64,000 nucleotides of DNA from JBCDJI01 sp964351865 (GTDB lineage Bacteria; Verrucomicrobiota; Verrucomicrobiia; Methylacidiphilales; JBCBYL01): NCBI GenBank assembly GCA_964351865.1, contig CAYGPJ010000004.1, positions 62,001-126,000 on the forward strand. Direction: 5' to 3'. Of this stretch, positions 42,438-50,812 are shown piece by piece. Below the pieces are notes generated by a model, which was not told the DNA's origin, did no database searches, and saw nothing but the letters and a program-made list of their open reading frames with translations. Numbering within the stretch: position 1 is the stretch's first letter; each line of letters starts with the position of its first letter. The translations under genes and the position numbers were made by a program.

Positions 42438-43499
42438 TTAACCTTTCAGAGACTCAAGAACCCGTGCCCGTAATTCAACAGTTTCTTGTTTAAGAGAACC
42501 GAAGCGTTCCGCATCCCACGCTACGGGTGGTGCATTCAGCTTGGATTTAAACTGAGCAATCCGTTCCAGCGTCGGCGCCATCACGGCGGCCTCCACCTGA
42601 TCTAACTCCTCACGGGCGAGTAACGCGCAGGCAGGGTTATGACAAATCAGCAACATGTCATTCCCGGCTTCCACCGCACGGCGTGAAGCATTGGCTGCGC
42701 CAAACCGTTGGGCGATCGCCCCCATCTCCAGATCATCAGTCATCACCAGTCCCTGATAATTCCAATCACGCCGCAACAAACCACCAATAATTTCCGGCGA
42801 TAAAGAGGCGGGAAATTCTTCCTGGTGCCAATGGGTAAAGTGCCCGTGCCCCACCATCACAGAAGAGGCCCAGCCCAGAAATTCACGGAAAACTCTCAAT
42901 TCATCCTGCTCCATCAACTCCAGCGATCTGGTAATCTGTGGCAACTCACCATGTGGATCATTCTCACAATAGGTATAACCCGGGAAATGCTTGACGGTTC
43001 CCAGCACCCCGGTGCTTTCCATGGCTTTGAGAAATGCGGTCGCCATGACGATCACCTCATCGGGATTAGTTCCCAAACACCTGCCGCGTAAAGAATTATC
43101 CCGTTCTTCAGCGATCGAGTAATCGATCACTGGGGCCAGATTCAGATTAAATCCAAATACATTCAACAATTCCCCCGTCTGCTTGCCATGTGCCGCCGCA
43201 AATTCAGGCGAAGCGCTTCGCGCCAGTTCGAACCCGGAAACCGGCAGCCCCGCAAACGCCTTCAACCGTGCTACCCGCCCCCCTTCCTGATCCACCGTGA
43301 TGACAGGCGGAATCGGGCAAAGTTCGTTTAATTCTGCCACCAGTTCATAAGTCTGCTGCGGACTCTCGAGGTTTCGTCCGAAGAGGATAAATCCTCCCGG
43401 CGTGATCTCACGGATCAGACTCCGAATTCCATCAGTCAGCGTGGGGCCGGGAACCCCCATAATAATACATTGTCCAGGATTGTAATCAGGCACGCGCAC
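42438..43499 (-). CDS. nagZ: Beta-N-acetylhexosaminidase (GH3)
   Basis: A 353-residue GH3 enzyme close to NagZ in length. Conserved parts are PGGFILFGRNLE, VDQEGGRVARLK, LNLAPVIDY and the loop KHFPGYTYCENDPHGELP (with the general acid/base His). The nucleophile Asp lies in VMTDDLEMGAI. It removes GlcNAc from anhydro-muropeptides during wall recycling. There is no signal peptide, fitting a cytoplasmic enzyme. Confidence 0.92.
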   Translation of the reverse strand: MRVPDYNPGQCIIMGVPGPTLTDGIRSLIREITPGGFILFGRNLESPQQTYELVAELNELCPIPPVITVDQEGGRVARLKAFAGLPVSGFELARSASPEFAAAHGKQTGELLNVFGFNLNLAPVIDYSIAEERDNSLRGRCLGTNPDEVIVMATAFLKAMESTGVLGTVKHFPGYTYCENDPHGELPQITRSLELMEQDELRVFREFLGWASSVMVGHGHFTHWHQEEFPASLSPEIIGGLLRRDWNYQGLVMTDDLEMGAIAQRFGAANASRRAVEAGNDMLLICHNPACALLAREELDQVEAAVMAPTLERIAQFKSKLNAPPVAWDAERFGSLKQETVELRARVLESLKG

Positions 43500-43579
43500 A
43501 TCATCCTCAGGTCTGCACTTGCGGTCAAGTCGTAGAAAGACAAACTTGCCAGTTTGATTTTGGAAAGGATGATGTGACC

Positions 43580-43951
43580 ATGTTTCAAATCAATTTTACT
43601 GATGTCAGCTCCGCCGAAATGGCTCTGCTGCCCAAGATGCTGCAAATTGAAATCCTGATGGAGTTTCAAGTGCTGACCCCGGATTTCATCCAGGAACATC
43701 CGGATCGCTTCGGGGTGTTGCTACGAGAAGAGCGCGAGCTCTACCGCTATCGGGCAAACGATTACCGTATTTATTTTGAAAAATCTGATAAGGGACTGCA
43801 GATCCACCGGGTGCTACACAAAAATACGATGAAAGATTTCCTGTTTCGCACCAATCTACCGCTCGCGGAAGATGAAATATTACAAGATCAACCCGGCTTC
43901 TGGGAACTGATCGATTCTCCGCAAGCACCAGCGTCCCAAGAAGACGAATAA
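43580..43951 (+). CDS. RelE/ParE-fold-like protein without an adjacent antitoxin
   Basis: A 123-residue protein. RYRANDYRIYFEKSDKGLQIHRVLHKNTMKDFLFRTNL matches the strand-rich C-terminal half of RelE-type mRNA interferases (YRVRVGDYRI..., then a hydrophobic strand ending in H/R..Y). Start ATG at 43580 follows AAGGATG; an in-frame GTG lies 6 bases earlier. No antitoxin gene is next to it: nagZ diverges upstream and the FHA gene converges downstream. The acidic C-terminal tail (AEDEILQDQPGF) is not usual for RelE. It may be a domesticated, non-toxic relative. Confidence 0.65.
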   Translation: MFQINFTDVSSAEMALLPKMLQIEILMEFQVLTPDFIQEHPDRFGVLLREERELYRYRANDYRIYFEKSDKGLQIHRVLHKNTMKDFLFRTNLPLAEDEILQDQPGFWELIDSPQAPASQEDE

Positions 43952-43963
43952 ACGCCTGACCCG

Positions 43964-44851
43964 CTATTTCTTCTTGAAAAGCCCACCGAAGAGACTCTTC
44001 GTCTGGGGTTTATTCTCGTCGGTGCTGGAAAGGTTCTTCCAAGTGATTGGACCTTTAACCCGGTCGGTCGTATTGCGTAATTTTTTAGGATCCAGCTTGG
44101 TAGTTGCCTGAGGAGCATATCCCTTCTTGGCGGCGGCCTGCATTTGCAGGTTCTGAAGTGTATCTTGATCAAGATTACGCTTCAATTTCACGTGCATGGT
44201 GATCAAGACCGCCCCTACCTGAAATTCATCACCGACCTGTAAGGAGCCTTCCGTGATGATTTGCCCATTGATGCGGGTGCCATTGGTGGAACCAAAGTCG
44301 ATGATCCGAATCCGGTTATTTTCCTGGATAATTTTACAATGATGACCGGAAATCGAGGCATCGGGCAGAATGATATCACAATCTTCCATGCGCCCCACCA
44401 GACTGTCTTTTTTCTCCAGGTAGAAAGAAAATCCTTTGAAAGGAGTGTTCAGTACTTCGAAAGAAATAGCATACTGAGAAAGATCCAGCAATTTCACTTC
44501 TGACCTAGCGCTTCCGACATTGTCACCAAGATTTTCGCGAATCGAAGCAGCATCGAGCGCTCCCGCATCTTCAAGTTGTGCAAACTGATATAGTAGGCTG
44601 TCAAACGGTTCACGCATAATCAGCCGCGGTGGTTGCTTACCTTCTTCCCAGGTGACGAGTGCTTGTTCCCACGTCATGGCGATAAACATGGCCGTAATCC
44701 CGAAGTCCTCACCGGTCTCAGCATAGACCACTTCCCCATCCAGTAAGTAGATGGTGGCATACTCACCAACGTTCGTAGTCACACTCATGCACCCGGTTTC
44801 CCCGGATTGACCGTGATTTTGTAAAAGCTCTGGAATTTCTACATTTGCCAT
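43964..44851 (-). CDS. DUF4388 (PATAN-like) plus FHA-domain protein
   Basis: A 295-residue cytoplasmic protein. The N-terminal about 110 residues resemble DUF4388 (TGCMSVTTNVGEYATIYLLDGEVVYAETG). Residues about 145-225 are an FHA phosphothreonine-binding domain with SLVGRMEDCDIILPDASISGHHCKI and IDFGSTNGTRINGQII. A basic tail with KSLFGGLFKKK ends the protein. Such proteins act as adaptors in Ser/Thr-kinase or response-regulator signalling; no kinase gene is nearby. Confidence 0.85.
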   Translation of the reverse strand: MANVEIPELLQNHGQSGETGCMSVTTNVGEYATIYLLDGEVVYAETGEDFGITAMFIAMTWEQALVTWEEGKQPPRLIMREPFDSLLYQFAQLEDAGALDAASIRENLGDNVGSARSEVKLLDLSQYAISFEVLNTPFKGFSFYLEKKDSLVGRMEDCDIILPDASISGHHCKIIQENNRIRIIDFGSTNGTRINGQIITEGSLQVGDEFQVGAVLITMHVKLKRNLDQDTLQNLQMQAAAKKGYAPQATTKLDPKKLRNTTDRVKGPITWKNLSSTDENKPQTKSLFGGLFKKK

Positions 44852-45033
44852 GACTGTGCTCTAAGATAATTGACCGCGTTTTATCATCCTTATTTTAACG
44901 AACTTGCCAATCTCGAAATTGTTTTCCTTGTATTTCGGCATGATTCGAACCGGAAAACATAACTCAACTATTTTATTTTTAAAGTAATTCGTACGTGCGT
45001 TTTCAAATCTTTCACCCAATATCCCGCACACTC

Positions 45034-45930
45034 ATGAAAAACAGCACAACAGTGAAGCAAATGGCATGCCTGGTCGGCCTGTTGTTTTTGCTGCCGTTTT
45101 TAATGCAATGTGAACGAAATACCGATCAAAACATGAACCCGCTGATAGCCCTGATAACTGATTTTGGTGATGTCGACGCCTATGTCCCTCAAATGAAAGG
45201 GGCTATCTATTCCATTTATCCGAATGCCCAAGTCGTAGACCTGACCCATCGCTTACAATCCTTTAACATTTTCGAAACCAGTTACTTGCTTAATAAAGCT
45301 ACCAATACGCTTCCAGCTCACGCCATCATCTGCGCGGTCGTCGACCCCGGGGTCGGATCAAACCGCAAGGGAATCGCCTTTCAAACTTCTACCGGTCACA
45401 TCTATGTCGGACCAGACAATGGAATCTTCACTCATGTACTCAAAACTCAGGGCATGACCCGCGCGGTGGTGCTGGATAACCCGGACTATTATTTGCGGCC
45501 AGAACCCAGCGCTACTTTCCATGGTCGAGATATCTTTGGCCCGGTCGCCGCACACCTTGCGAAAGGCGTGCCGCTGGATAAAATCGGTTCACCGTTCACC
45601 GAGCTTACAACCATAGAACTACAGCGCCCGGTAAAGGTAGGCAATAAAATCAATGGCCAGATCGTGCACATCGACCACTATGGTAATGTCATCACGAACA
45701 TCCAGCGCTCCGACCTGCCAGACGCCTTTGAAAACAAGCTCATCAAAATGATTTACAAGAAACGCACGCTGACACTACCCGTCGTTTCCACTTACGCGGA
45801 AGCGCCTGAAAAGCGATTATTTGCACTCTTTAACAGCGACAATGAACTGGAGCTCGCTATTAAGCAGAACTCCGCCGCTAAAACCATCAAACCGACCATT
45901 GGAGACGACATTGCGCTCCTAACTCAATAA
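45034..45930 (+). CDS. SAM hydroxide adenosyltransferase (DUF62) with a lipoprotein signal
   Basis: A 298-residue protein of the fluorinase-like DUF62 family. LIALITDFGDVDAYV (Asp43, Asp46), AVVDPGVGSNRKGIAF, YVGPDNGIFTHVL and FHGRDIFGPVAAHLA are the SAM-binding and hydrolytic motifs; INGQIVHIDHYGNVITNI opens the C-terminal beta-barrel. Unlike typical members, it starts with a basic N-terminus, a hydrophobic stretch (MACLVGLLFLLPFL) and a lipobox LMQC (Cys26). An ATG at 45133 would give the ordinary cytoplasmic form, so internal initiation must be considered. It is 9 bases upstream of typA. Confidence 0.85.
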   Translation: MKNSTTVKQMACLVGLLFLLPFLMQCERNTDQNMNPLIALITDFGDVDAYVPQMKGAIYSIYPNAQVVDLTHRLQSFNIFETSYLLNKATNTLPAHAIICAVVDPGVGSNRKGIAFQTSTGHIYVGPDNGIFTHVLKTQGMTRAVVLDNPDYYLRPEPSATFHGRDIFGPVAAHLAKGVPLDKIGSPFTELTTIELQRPVKVGNKINGQIVHIDHYGNVITNIQRSDLPDAFENKLIKMIYKKRTLTLPVVSTYAEAPEKRLFALFNSDNELELAIKQNSAAKTIKPTIGDDIALLTQ

Positions 45931-45939
45931 AACTTACTT

Positions 45940-47799
45940 ATGTCTACTGAACCCACCCTCACCAGCCGCGAAGATTTGCGTAATCTCGCTATTATCGCCC
46001 ACATTGATCACGGAAAAACCACTCTGATGGATCAGTTGCTCAAACAATCCGGAACCTTCCGTGATAATCAGGCCACTGAAGAACGCATGATGGATTCCAT
46101 GGATCTTGAGCGCGAAAAAGGGATTACGATCCGCGCTAAGAATGCCTCAGTCTTATGGAAAGACGTTTTTATCAACATCGTTGACACCCCCGGGCATGCC
46201 GATTTCGGTGGAGAAGTCGAACGTATCATGAAAATGATCGATGGTTGTATCCTGATTGTGGATGCTTTTGAAGGGGCTCAGGCGCAGACCAAATTCGTGC
46301 TGCGCAAAGCACTCGAAAACGGCCTCAAGCCGATTGTACTGATCAATAAAATCGACCGCGAAAACGCTCGCCCCAACGAAGTGCTTGATATGACCTTCGA
46401 TCTTTTTTGCGATCTGAATGCGACTGACGAACAGCTCGACTTCCCCGTCATCTACGCCTCGGCACGTGACGGCTACGCCGTAGACCACTGGGCCGGATCG
46501 ATCACCGATGAAATCACCTCCCAGAAAATGGACGTGCTCTTTGATGCGATCCTTAAACATGTTCCGGCACCGACCGCCATTCCCGATGCCCCCTTCCAGA
46601 TGATGGTGGCTAACCTTGATTACTCCGACTATGTCGGCCGACTTGCTTTTGGAAAAATCAGTGCCGGTAAAATCTCCGTGGGAGATTCCTTCACCTGTCA
46701 ACACGGCGATGGCACTCACAAGACCGCCAAAGTCACCAAGATTTTTTCCTATCAGGGAATGAAGCAGGTAGAGCTCCAAACTGCCGATGCCGGGATGATT
46801 GTAGGACTGGCAGGTATTGAAGAAGTCTATATCGGTGAAACCCTGTCCGCTTCACCAGATCAGACGCCACTTCCTTTCGTGGCCATCGATCCCCCCACCA
46901 TTCAAATGCAAATACTGGTGAATGATGGTCCCTTGGCAGGCCGGGAAGGTAAATTTCTGACCGCACGCCATATCAGAGATCGTCTGATTCGGGAAACCCG
47001 CACCAGCGTTGGACTGGAAGTTGAAGAAACCGAGGTCGCCGGCACCTTCCGCGTCAGTGCCCGCGGAGAAATGCAAATTGCTGTCATTGTAGAACAGATG
47101 CGCCGGGAAGGCTTCGAACTGATGGTTTCCCGTCCGGAAGTCATCCTGAAGCAAGGTGAAAATGGTGAAACCCTTGAGCCGTATGAAACCATCTTCGTTG
47201 AGGTGCCCAGTGACAAACTGGGCGATGTGATTCAGAATCTAGCCGAACGTAAGGCCGAGACGCAGGATATGAAGCACCAGACTTCTACCGTGCTGGTAGA
47301 AGCCGTTATCCCGACTCGTGGGGTGATCGGCTTTGAAACCGACCTGCTGAACCTGACCCGCGGCGAAGGCATTATGAGCCATATCTTTAAAGAATACGGT
47401 GAATGGAAAGGTGAAATCAAGTCACGCCAGAACGGTGTGGTCATCTCCATGGAAGACGGCGAATCCAAAGCCTACGCGCTGGATACCCTGCAAATCAGAT
47501 CCACCCTGTTTATCGGAAACGGTGAACAGGTTTATAACGGCATGATCATCGGCCAGAATGCACGTCCGGAAGATATGACCGCCAATCCTTGTAAAGCCAA
47601 ACAGCTCAACAACATGCGTTCGTCAGGTGAAGGAAAGGGCATTCAATTGACGCCACCACTGAATCTCAGCCTGGAACGCATGCTGGAATACATCGCTAAC
47701 GATGAATACGTGGAGGTCACTCCGACGAAACTCCGTATGCGCAAGAAATACCTGGATGCTACCGTGCGTAAGCGTATGGAGAAAAAGAAAGAGGGTTAA
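45940..47799 (+). CDS. typA: Ribosome-associated GTPase TypA/BipA
   Basis: A 619-residue translational GTPase. G1 IIAHIDHGKTTLMDQLL, G2 REKGITIRAKN, G3 DTPGHADFGGEVERI, and G4 NKIDR are intact, followed by domain II, EF-G-like domains III and V, and the BipA-specific C-terminal domain (GYGEWKGEIKSRQNGVVIS region). It assists ribosome assembly and stress or cold growth. Length is normal. It follows the DUF62 gene closely. Confidence 0.96.
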   Translation: MSTEPTLTSREDLRNLAIIAHIDHGKTTLMDQLLKQSGTFRDNQATEERMMDSMDLEREKGITIRAKNASVLWKDVFINIVDTPGHADFGGEVERIMKMIDGCILIVDAFEGAQAQTKFVLRKALENGLKPIVLINKIDRENARPNEVLDMTFDLFCDLNATDEQLDFPVIYASARDGYAVDHWAGSITDEITSQKMDVLFDAILKHVPAPTAIPDAPFQMMVANLDYSDYVGRLAFGKISAGKISVGDSFTCQHGDGTHKTAKVTKIFSYQGMKQVELQTADAGMIVGLAGIEEVYIGETLSASPDQTPLPFVAIDPPTIQMQILVNDGPLAGREGKFLTARHIRDRLIRETRTSVGLEVEETEVAGTFRVSARGEMQIAVIVEQMRREGFELMVSRPEVILKQGENGETLEPYETIFVEVPSDKLGDVIQNLAERKAETQDMKHQTSTVLVEAVIPTRGVIGFETDLLNLTRGEGIMSHIFKEYGEWKGEIKSRQNGVVISMEDGESKAYALDTLQIRSTLFIGNGEQVYNGMIIGQNARPEDMTANPCKAKQLNNMRSSGEGKGIQLTPPLNLSLERMLEYIANDEYVEVTPTKLRMRKKYLDATVRKRMEKKKEG

Positions 47800-47815
47800 T
47801 CGCCTCCCCTGAACC

Positions 47816-48115
47816 ATGCCTGGTGATTATCAGGAGCCGGATCGACTCAATCAAAGCTGGTCGCAAGTCACTCCACGCTACTCGGACAAAAGTGCTATCT
47901 CGGCCCAAATGATCCGCTATGCGCGGGGCTCTCTGAGTCCCGGTAAAGGCTGGTTCGGTAGAATCATCTGCCAGATTGTCTTCATCCTCTTTTTCATTCT
48001 GCCCGGTTCACTCTTTATCCTGATGGGGCTCAAATCCGGCTGGATGGGCGGGCTACTCGGTCTGGTGCCTACCAGTATCGGACTGCTGCTCAGTTATATC
48101 ATCTGGAAAAAATAG
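47816..48115 (+). CDS. Small hypothetical membrane protein
   Basis: A 99-residue protein beginning 16 bases after typA. The N-terminal half is polar. The C-terminal half has two hydrophobic helices (IICQIVFILFFILPGSLFIL; GGLLGLVPTSIGLLLSYII) and ends in WKK. No family is recognised. Its tight spacing and clear helices support a real gene. Confidence 0.65.
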   Translation: MPGDYQEPDRLNQSWSQVTPRYSDKSAISAQMIRYARGSLSPGKGWFGRIICQIVFILFFILPGSLFILMGLKSGWMGGLLGLVPTSIGLLLSYIIWKK

Positions 48116-48206
48116 TTTCACCACTCTGGTTTCGTAACACCTGATATTAGGTGGTTTTATATTTATCTATTCAATATATTAGTTATATTAAGGCTTGGAT
48201 TTCCGC

Positions 48207-49421
48207 ATGCACTGGCCACCACAGATTGATTTTGACCAGACCATTTCTCAAATCCGCCAGTGGTCATTCCCGTTAATTACCGGCATCATCTCGGCCCTGT
48301 TGATCGCAAATTGCTATCCGGAATTTTACCACCAGGTGTTAAATTTCCCGTTACTGACTTTCTGGTTCGGCCAACACTGCACCCCTCATTTTTTAATTAA
48401 CGACGTATTCATGGTCTTCTTTTTCGGGGTCGCCGCCAAGGAAATCACCGAATCATTTCTGCCCGGCGGAGCACTATCCTGCTGGCAAAATGCCGTTAAT
48501 CCATTGATGGCGACACTCGGTGGCGTGCTGGGCGCTGCCGGATGTTTTTTGTTTCTAAATGCCCTGATGGGGTCGCCCGCATGGACCCGTGGTTGGGGAA
48601 TCCCCACCGCAACGGATATCGCATTAGCCTGGTTGGTCGGGCGCTTCATTTTCGGACGCCACCATCCCGCCCTCTCCTTCCTGCTTTTACTCGCCGTAGC
48701 AGATGACGCCATCGGTCTCGGTATTATTGCTGTCGCCTACCCGGATCCGGAGTTTGCGGTGCACCCCGTGCAGCTGATTTGGGTCGTGGTAGGGATTCTG
48801 ATAGCCGCCGGCATGCGCTGGGCCGGGCTGCGTCACTGGTTTCCCTACATCTTTATCGGCGGATGTTTCTCCTGGTGGGGGTTTCACTCGGCTCATCTGC
48901 ACCCGGCATTGGCGATCGTGCCGATTGTCCCCTTTATACCAGCCGGCCCGCGCGATCTGGGATTGTTTCGTCAGCGAGCACCCTCCCGCTTGGGGGCTTT
49001 GGTCAATCAATCCAGCCCGCTGGAATCCTTTCAAAAATTCCTCAGCCCACCGGTTGACTTCGGCTTGTTCTTTTTTGCTTTTGCCAACGCAGGCGTGACC
49101 TTAAATCAAACGACTAACTTGACGTGGCTTATTCTGATTTCACTATTCGCCGGCAAAACCTTCGGTGTGGTCGGCTTCAGCGCCTTGGGAAAAGCTCTGG
49201 GATTTCCTTTACCGGCCGGCATGGGTTTCCGACATTTGTGGGTCGCGGGAATGATCGCCGGCATCGGACTCACCGTCGCTCTGTTTGTTTCTAAAGAAGC
49301 CTTTACCGACTACGGTTACCAGAGCGCTGCTAAAATGGGCGCTTTGCTCTCGGTGACGGCCATCATTCCAGCATGGATCTGCGGCTACTTGCTGAAAGTC
49401 AGAGAAATCCAGCCAGCTTGA
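48207..49421 (+). CDS. nhaA: NhaA-family Na+/H+ antiporter
   Basis: A 404-residue NhaA-type antiporter with about twelve hydrophobic helices. Characteristic sites are VAAKEITESFLPGGAL, IPTATDIALAWLVG and LLLLAVADDAIGLGI, the last holding the Asp pair that carries ions in NhaA. It is a divergent member: the usual LAIIDDLGA is replaced by LAVADDAIG. Start is the ATG at 48207; a TTG four codons upstream is possible. It exchanges Na+ for H+ at the inner membrane. Confidence 0.87.
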   Translation: MHWPPQIDFDQTISQIRQWSFPLITGIISALLIANCYPEFYHQVLNFPLLTFWFGQHCTPHFLINDVFMVFFFGVAAKEITESFLPGGALSCWQNAVNPLMATLGGVLGAAGCFLFLNALMGSPAWTRGWGIPTATDIALAWLVGRFIFGRHHPALSFLLLLAVADDAIGLGIIAVAYPDPEFAVHPVQLIWVVVGILIAAGMRWAGLRHWFPYIFIGGCFSWWGFHSAHLHPALAIVPIVPFIPAGPRDLGLFRQRAPSRLGALVNQSSPLESFQKFLSPPVDFGLFFFAFANAGVTLNQTTNLTWLILISLFAGKTFGVVGFSALGKALGFPLPAGMGFRHLWVAGMIAGIGLTVALFVSKEAFTDYGYQSAAKMGALLSVTAIIPAWICGYLLKVREIQPA

Positions 49422-49442
49422 GCAGCTCTATGGATGCTCTGA

Positions 49443-49835
49443 TTATTTCTCAGCGTTCTTAGCCTTTTTATCCTGCTGCTCTTTTTTCGGTTTCGTCGCT
49501 TGCTTGGCCACCTTTTTCGCTGCCTGCTTAGCTACTTTCTTCGGAGCCGCCGTCTTTTTCGCTACCCGCTTAACTACCCGCTTCGCACTTTTTTTAACGG
49601 CTGGCTTGGCCGCCTTCTTAGCCGCCTTCTTAGCCGATTTTTTCGCGACCTTTTTCGCTGCTTTACTGGCGGTCGGTTTGACTAATTTTCGACGCTGTTC
49701 GTCCATTAACTGACCTTCGGCCTGCACCCAAAATTCCCAACCGTTCCCCTCCGGGCGTCCTGCCTGCTCCCACAGATAATACGCGCGCTTTTCAATCTCT
49801 TTGCCAATATCGTGAATGGATTCTGATTTGTTCAT
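49443..49835 (-). CDS. DUF2934 domain with histone H1-like Lys/Ala tail
   Basis: A 130-residue protein. Residues 1-45 match DUF2934 (IEKRAYYLWEQAGRPEGNGWEFWVQAE). Residues about 52-130 are a run of AKK-type repeats (AAKKVAKKSAKKAAKKAAKP) like bacterial histone-H1-like proteins. The strongly basic tail should bind DNA or RNA without sequence preference, suggesting a nucleoid-associated role. It converges with nhaA. Confidence 0.82.
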   Translation of the reverse strand: MNKSESIHDIGKEIEKRAYYLWEQAGRPEGNGWEFWVQAEGQLMDEQRRKLVKPTASKAAKKVAKKSAKKAAKKAAKPAVKKSAKRVVKRVAKKTAAPKKVAKQAAKKVAKQATKPKKEQQDKKAKNAEK

Positions 49836-49935
49836 AGCTCCTTAAAAATCGTGGTTTACACCGGAAGTTACAACACTTATTAAAAACCCATTCTCCCATT
49901 TGACATTTACGATCATTCACTAGGTTAATTAAATC

Positions 49936-50637
49936 ATGATGACTCATCGCCCTTCAGATTCACGCGGACGGACCCACATCAATTGGCTCGATAGCCGACA
50001 CTCCTTTTCCTTCGGCGGTTACCAGGATCCGGACCACCTCTCATTCGGCAGCTTGCGCGTCATCAACGACGATCGCGTTGCTGGCGGTGCTGGCTTCCCC
50101 ACCCACCCCCACCGGGATATGGAAATCCTGACTTACGTAGTGGAAGGTGCCGTCGCGCATGAAGACAGCATGGGCAACCGCAAAACAGTGGAAGCCGGTC
50201 GCCTGCAAACCATGACCGCGGGAACCGGCATCACCCACAGCGAATTCAATCCGCTCCCCGATCAGGAAACCCGCTTTCTACAGATCTGGATCACCCCACG
50301 GGAAAAAGGACTCACCCCTGGCTATGCCGAGTGGCAACCGGATGCCACCTCAACAGGACTGAGCCTAATGGCCTCCGCCGATGGCCGCGACCACAGCGTC
50401 GTCATCCAACAGGATGTCGATGTCTACTTGTTCAAAGCCAACTCCAACCCCAACTCCAATCCCGTGACTTTAAATCCAAGGTCACAGCGAAAGCAGTGGC
50501 TGCAAGTCATGACCGGCAGTATCACCCTCAATGGAACCGAATTGAACGAAGGAGACGGCGCAGCCATCGAAAAGGAGTCCACCATTGAGCTTTCCGGCAG
50601 TCCGAATGCCAGCGCCCTCTTTTTTGATATCGGGTAA
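49936..50637 (+). CDS. Pirin-family bicupin protein (YhhW-like)
   Basis: A 233-residue pirin. HSFSFGGYQDPDHLSFGSLRVINDD opens the fold. The metal site is FPTHPHRDMEILTYVVEG (two His) plus GTGITHSEFN (His, Glu). The C-terminal cupin has lost its metal ligands, as is usual. Members include quercetin dioxygenases and proteins of unknown function, so the reaction is not assigned. The gene ends just before a dispersed repeat. Confidence 0.9.
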   Translation: MMTHRPSDSRGRTHINWLDSRHSFSFGGYQDPDHLSFGSLRVINDDRVAGGAGFPTHPHRDMEILTYVVEGAVAHEDSMGNRKTVEAGRLQTMTAGTGITHSEFNPLPDQETRFLQIWITPREKGLTPGYAEWQPDATSTGLSLMASADGRDHSVVIQQDVDVYLFKANSNPNSNPVTLNPRSQRKQWLQVMTGSITLNGTELNEGDGAAIEKESTIELSGSPNASALFFDIG

Positions 50638-50669
50638 TGCTCCCGGCCCCGAAGGGTGTCAGGACCAAC

Positions 50670-50778
50670 GCGCTGAACGATAGGGGACGGAGTAATATTT
50701 TCCACGAATCTCATATTCTGAACTTTGATAACGGTGTGCGGTAAAAAATTACTCCGTCCCCTATCGTGGGCCACCTTC
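50670..50778. repeat. GGGGACGGAG inverted-repeat element, intact copy
   Basis: An element of about 109 bp with perfect 20-bp terminal repeats: ACGATAGGGGACGGAGTAAT at 50677-50696 and its exact complement at 50748-50767. Outside them the flanks GCGCTGA and GGGCCACCTTC are shared with the other copies. The interior (50697-50747) differs from the copies at 35446 and 54914. No reading frame fits inside. Confidence 0.85.
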
Positions 50779-50812
50779 TATCGCCTGACAAAATCGTCCA
50801 AAGGGCCCTACA

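Noticed and set aside
43436..43699. An 87-codon minus-strand frame across the nagZ start
   Set aside because: It overlaps both nagZ and the RelE-like gene and shows no conserved features.
46153..46779. A 208-codon minus-strand frame inside typA
   Set aside because: It is an antisense shadow of a highly conserved GTPase gene.
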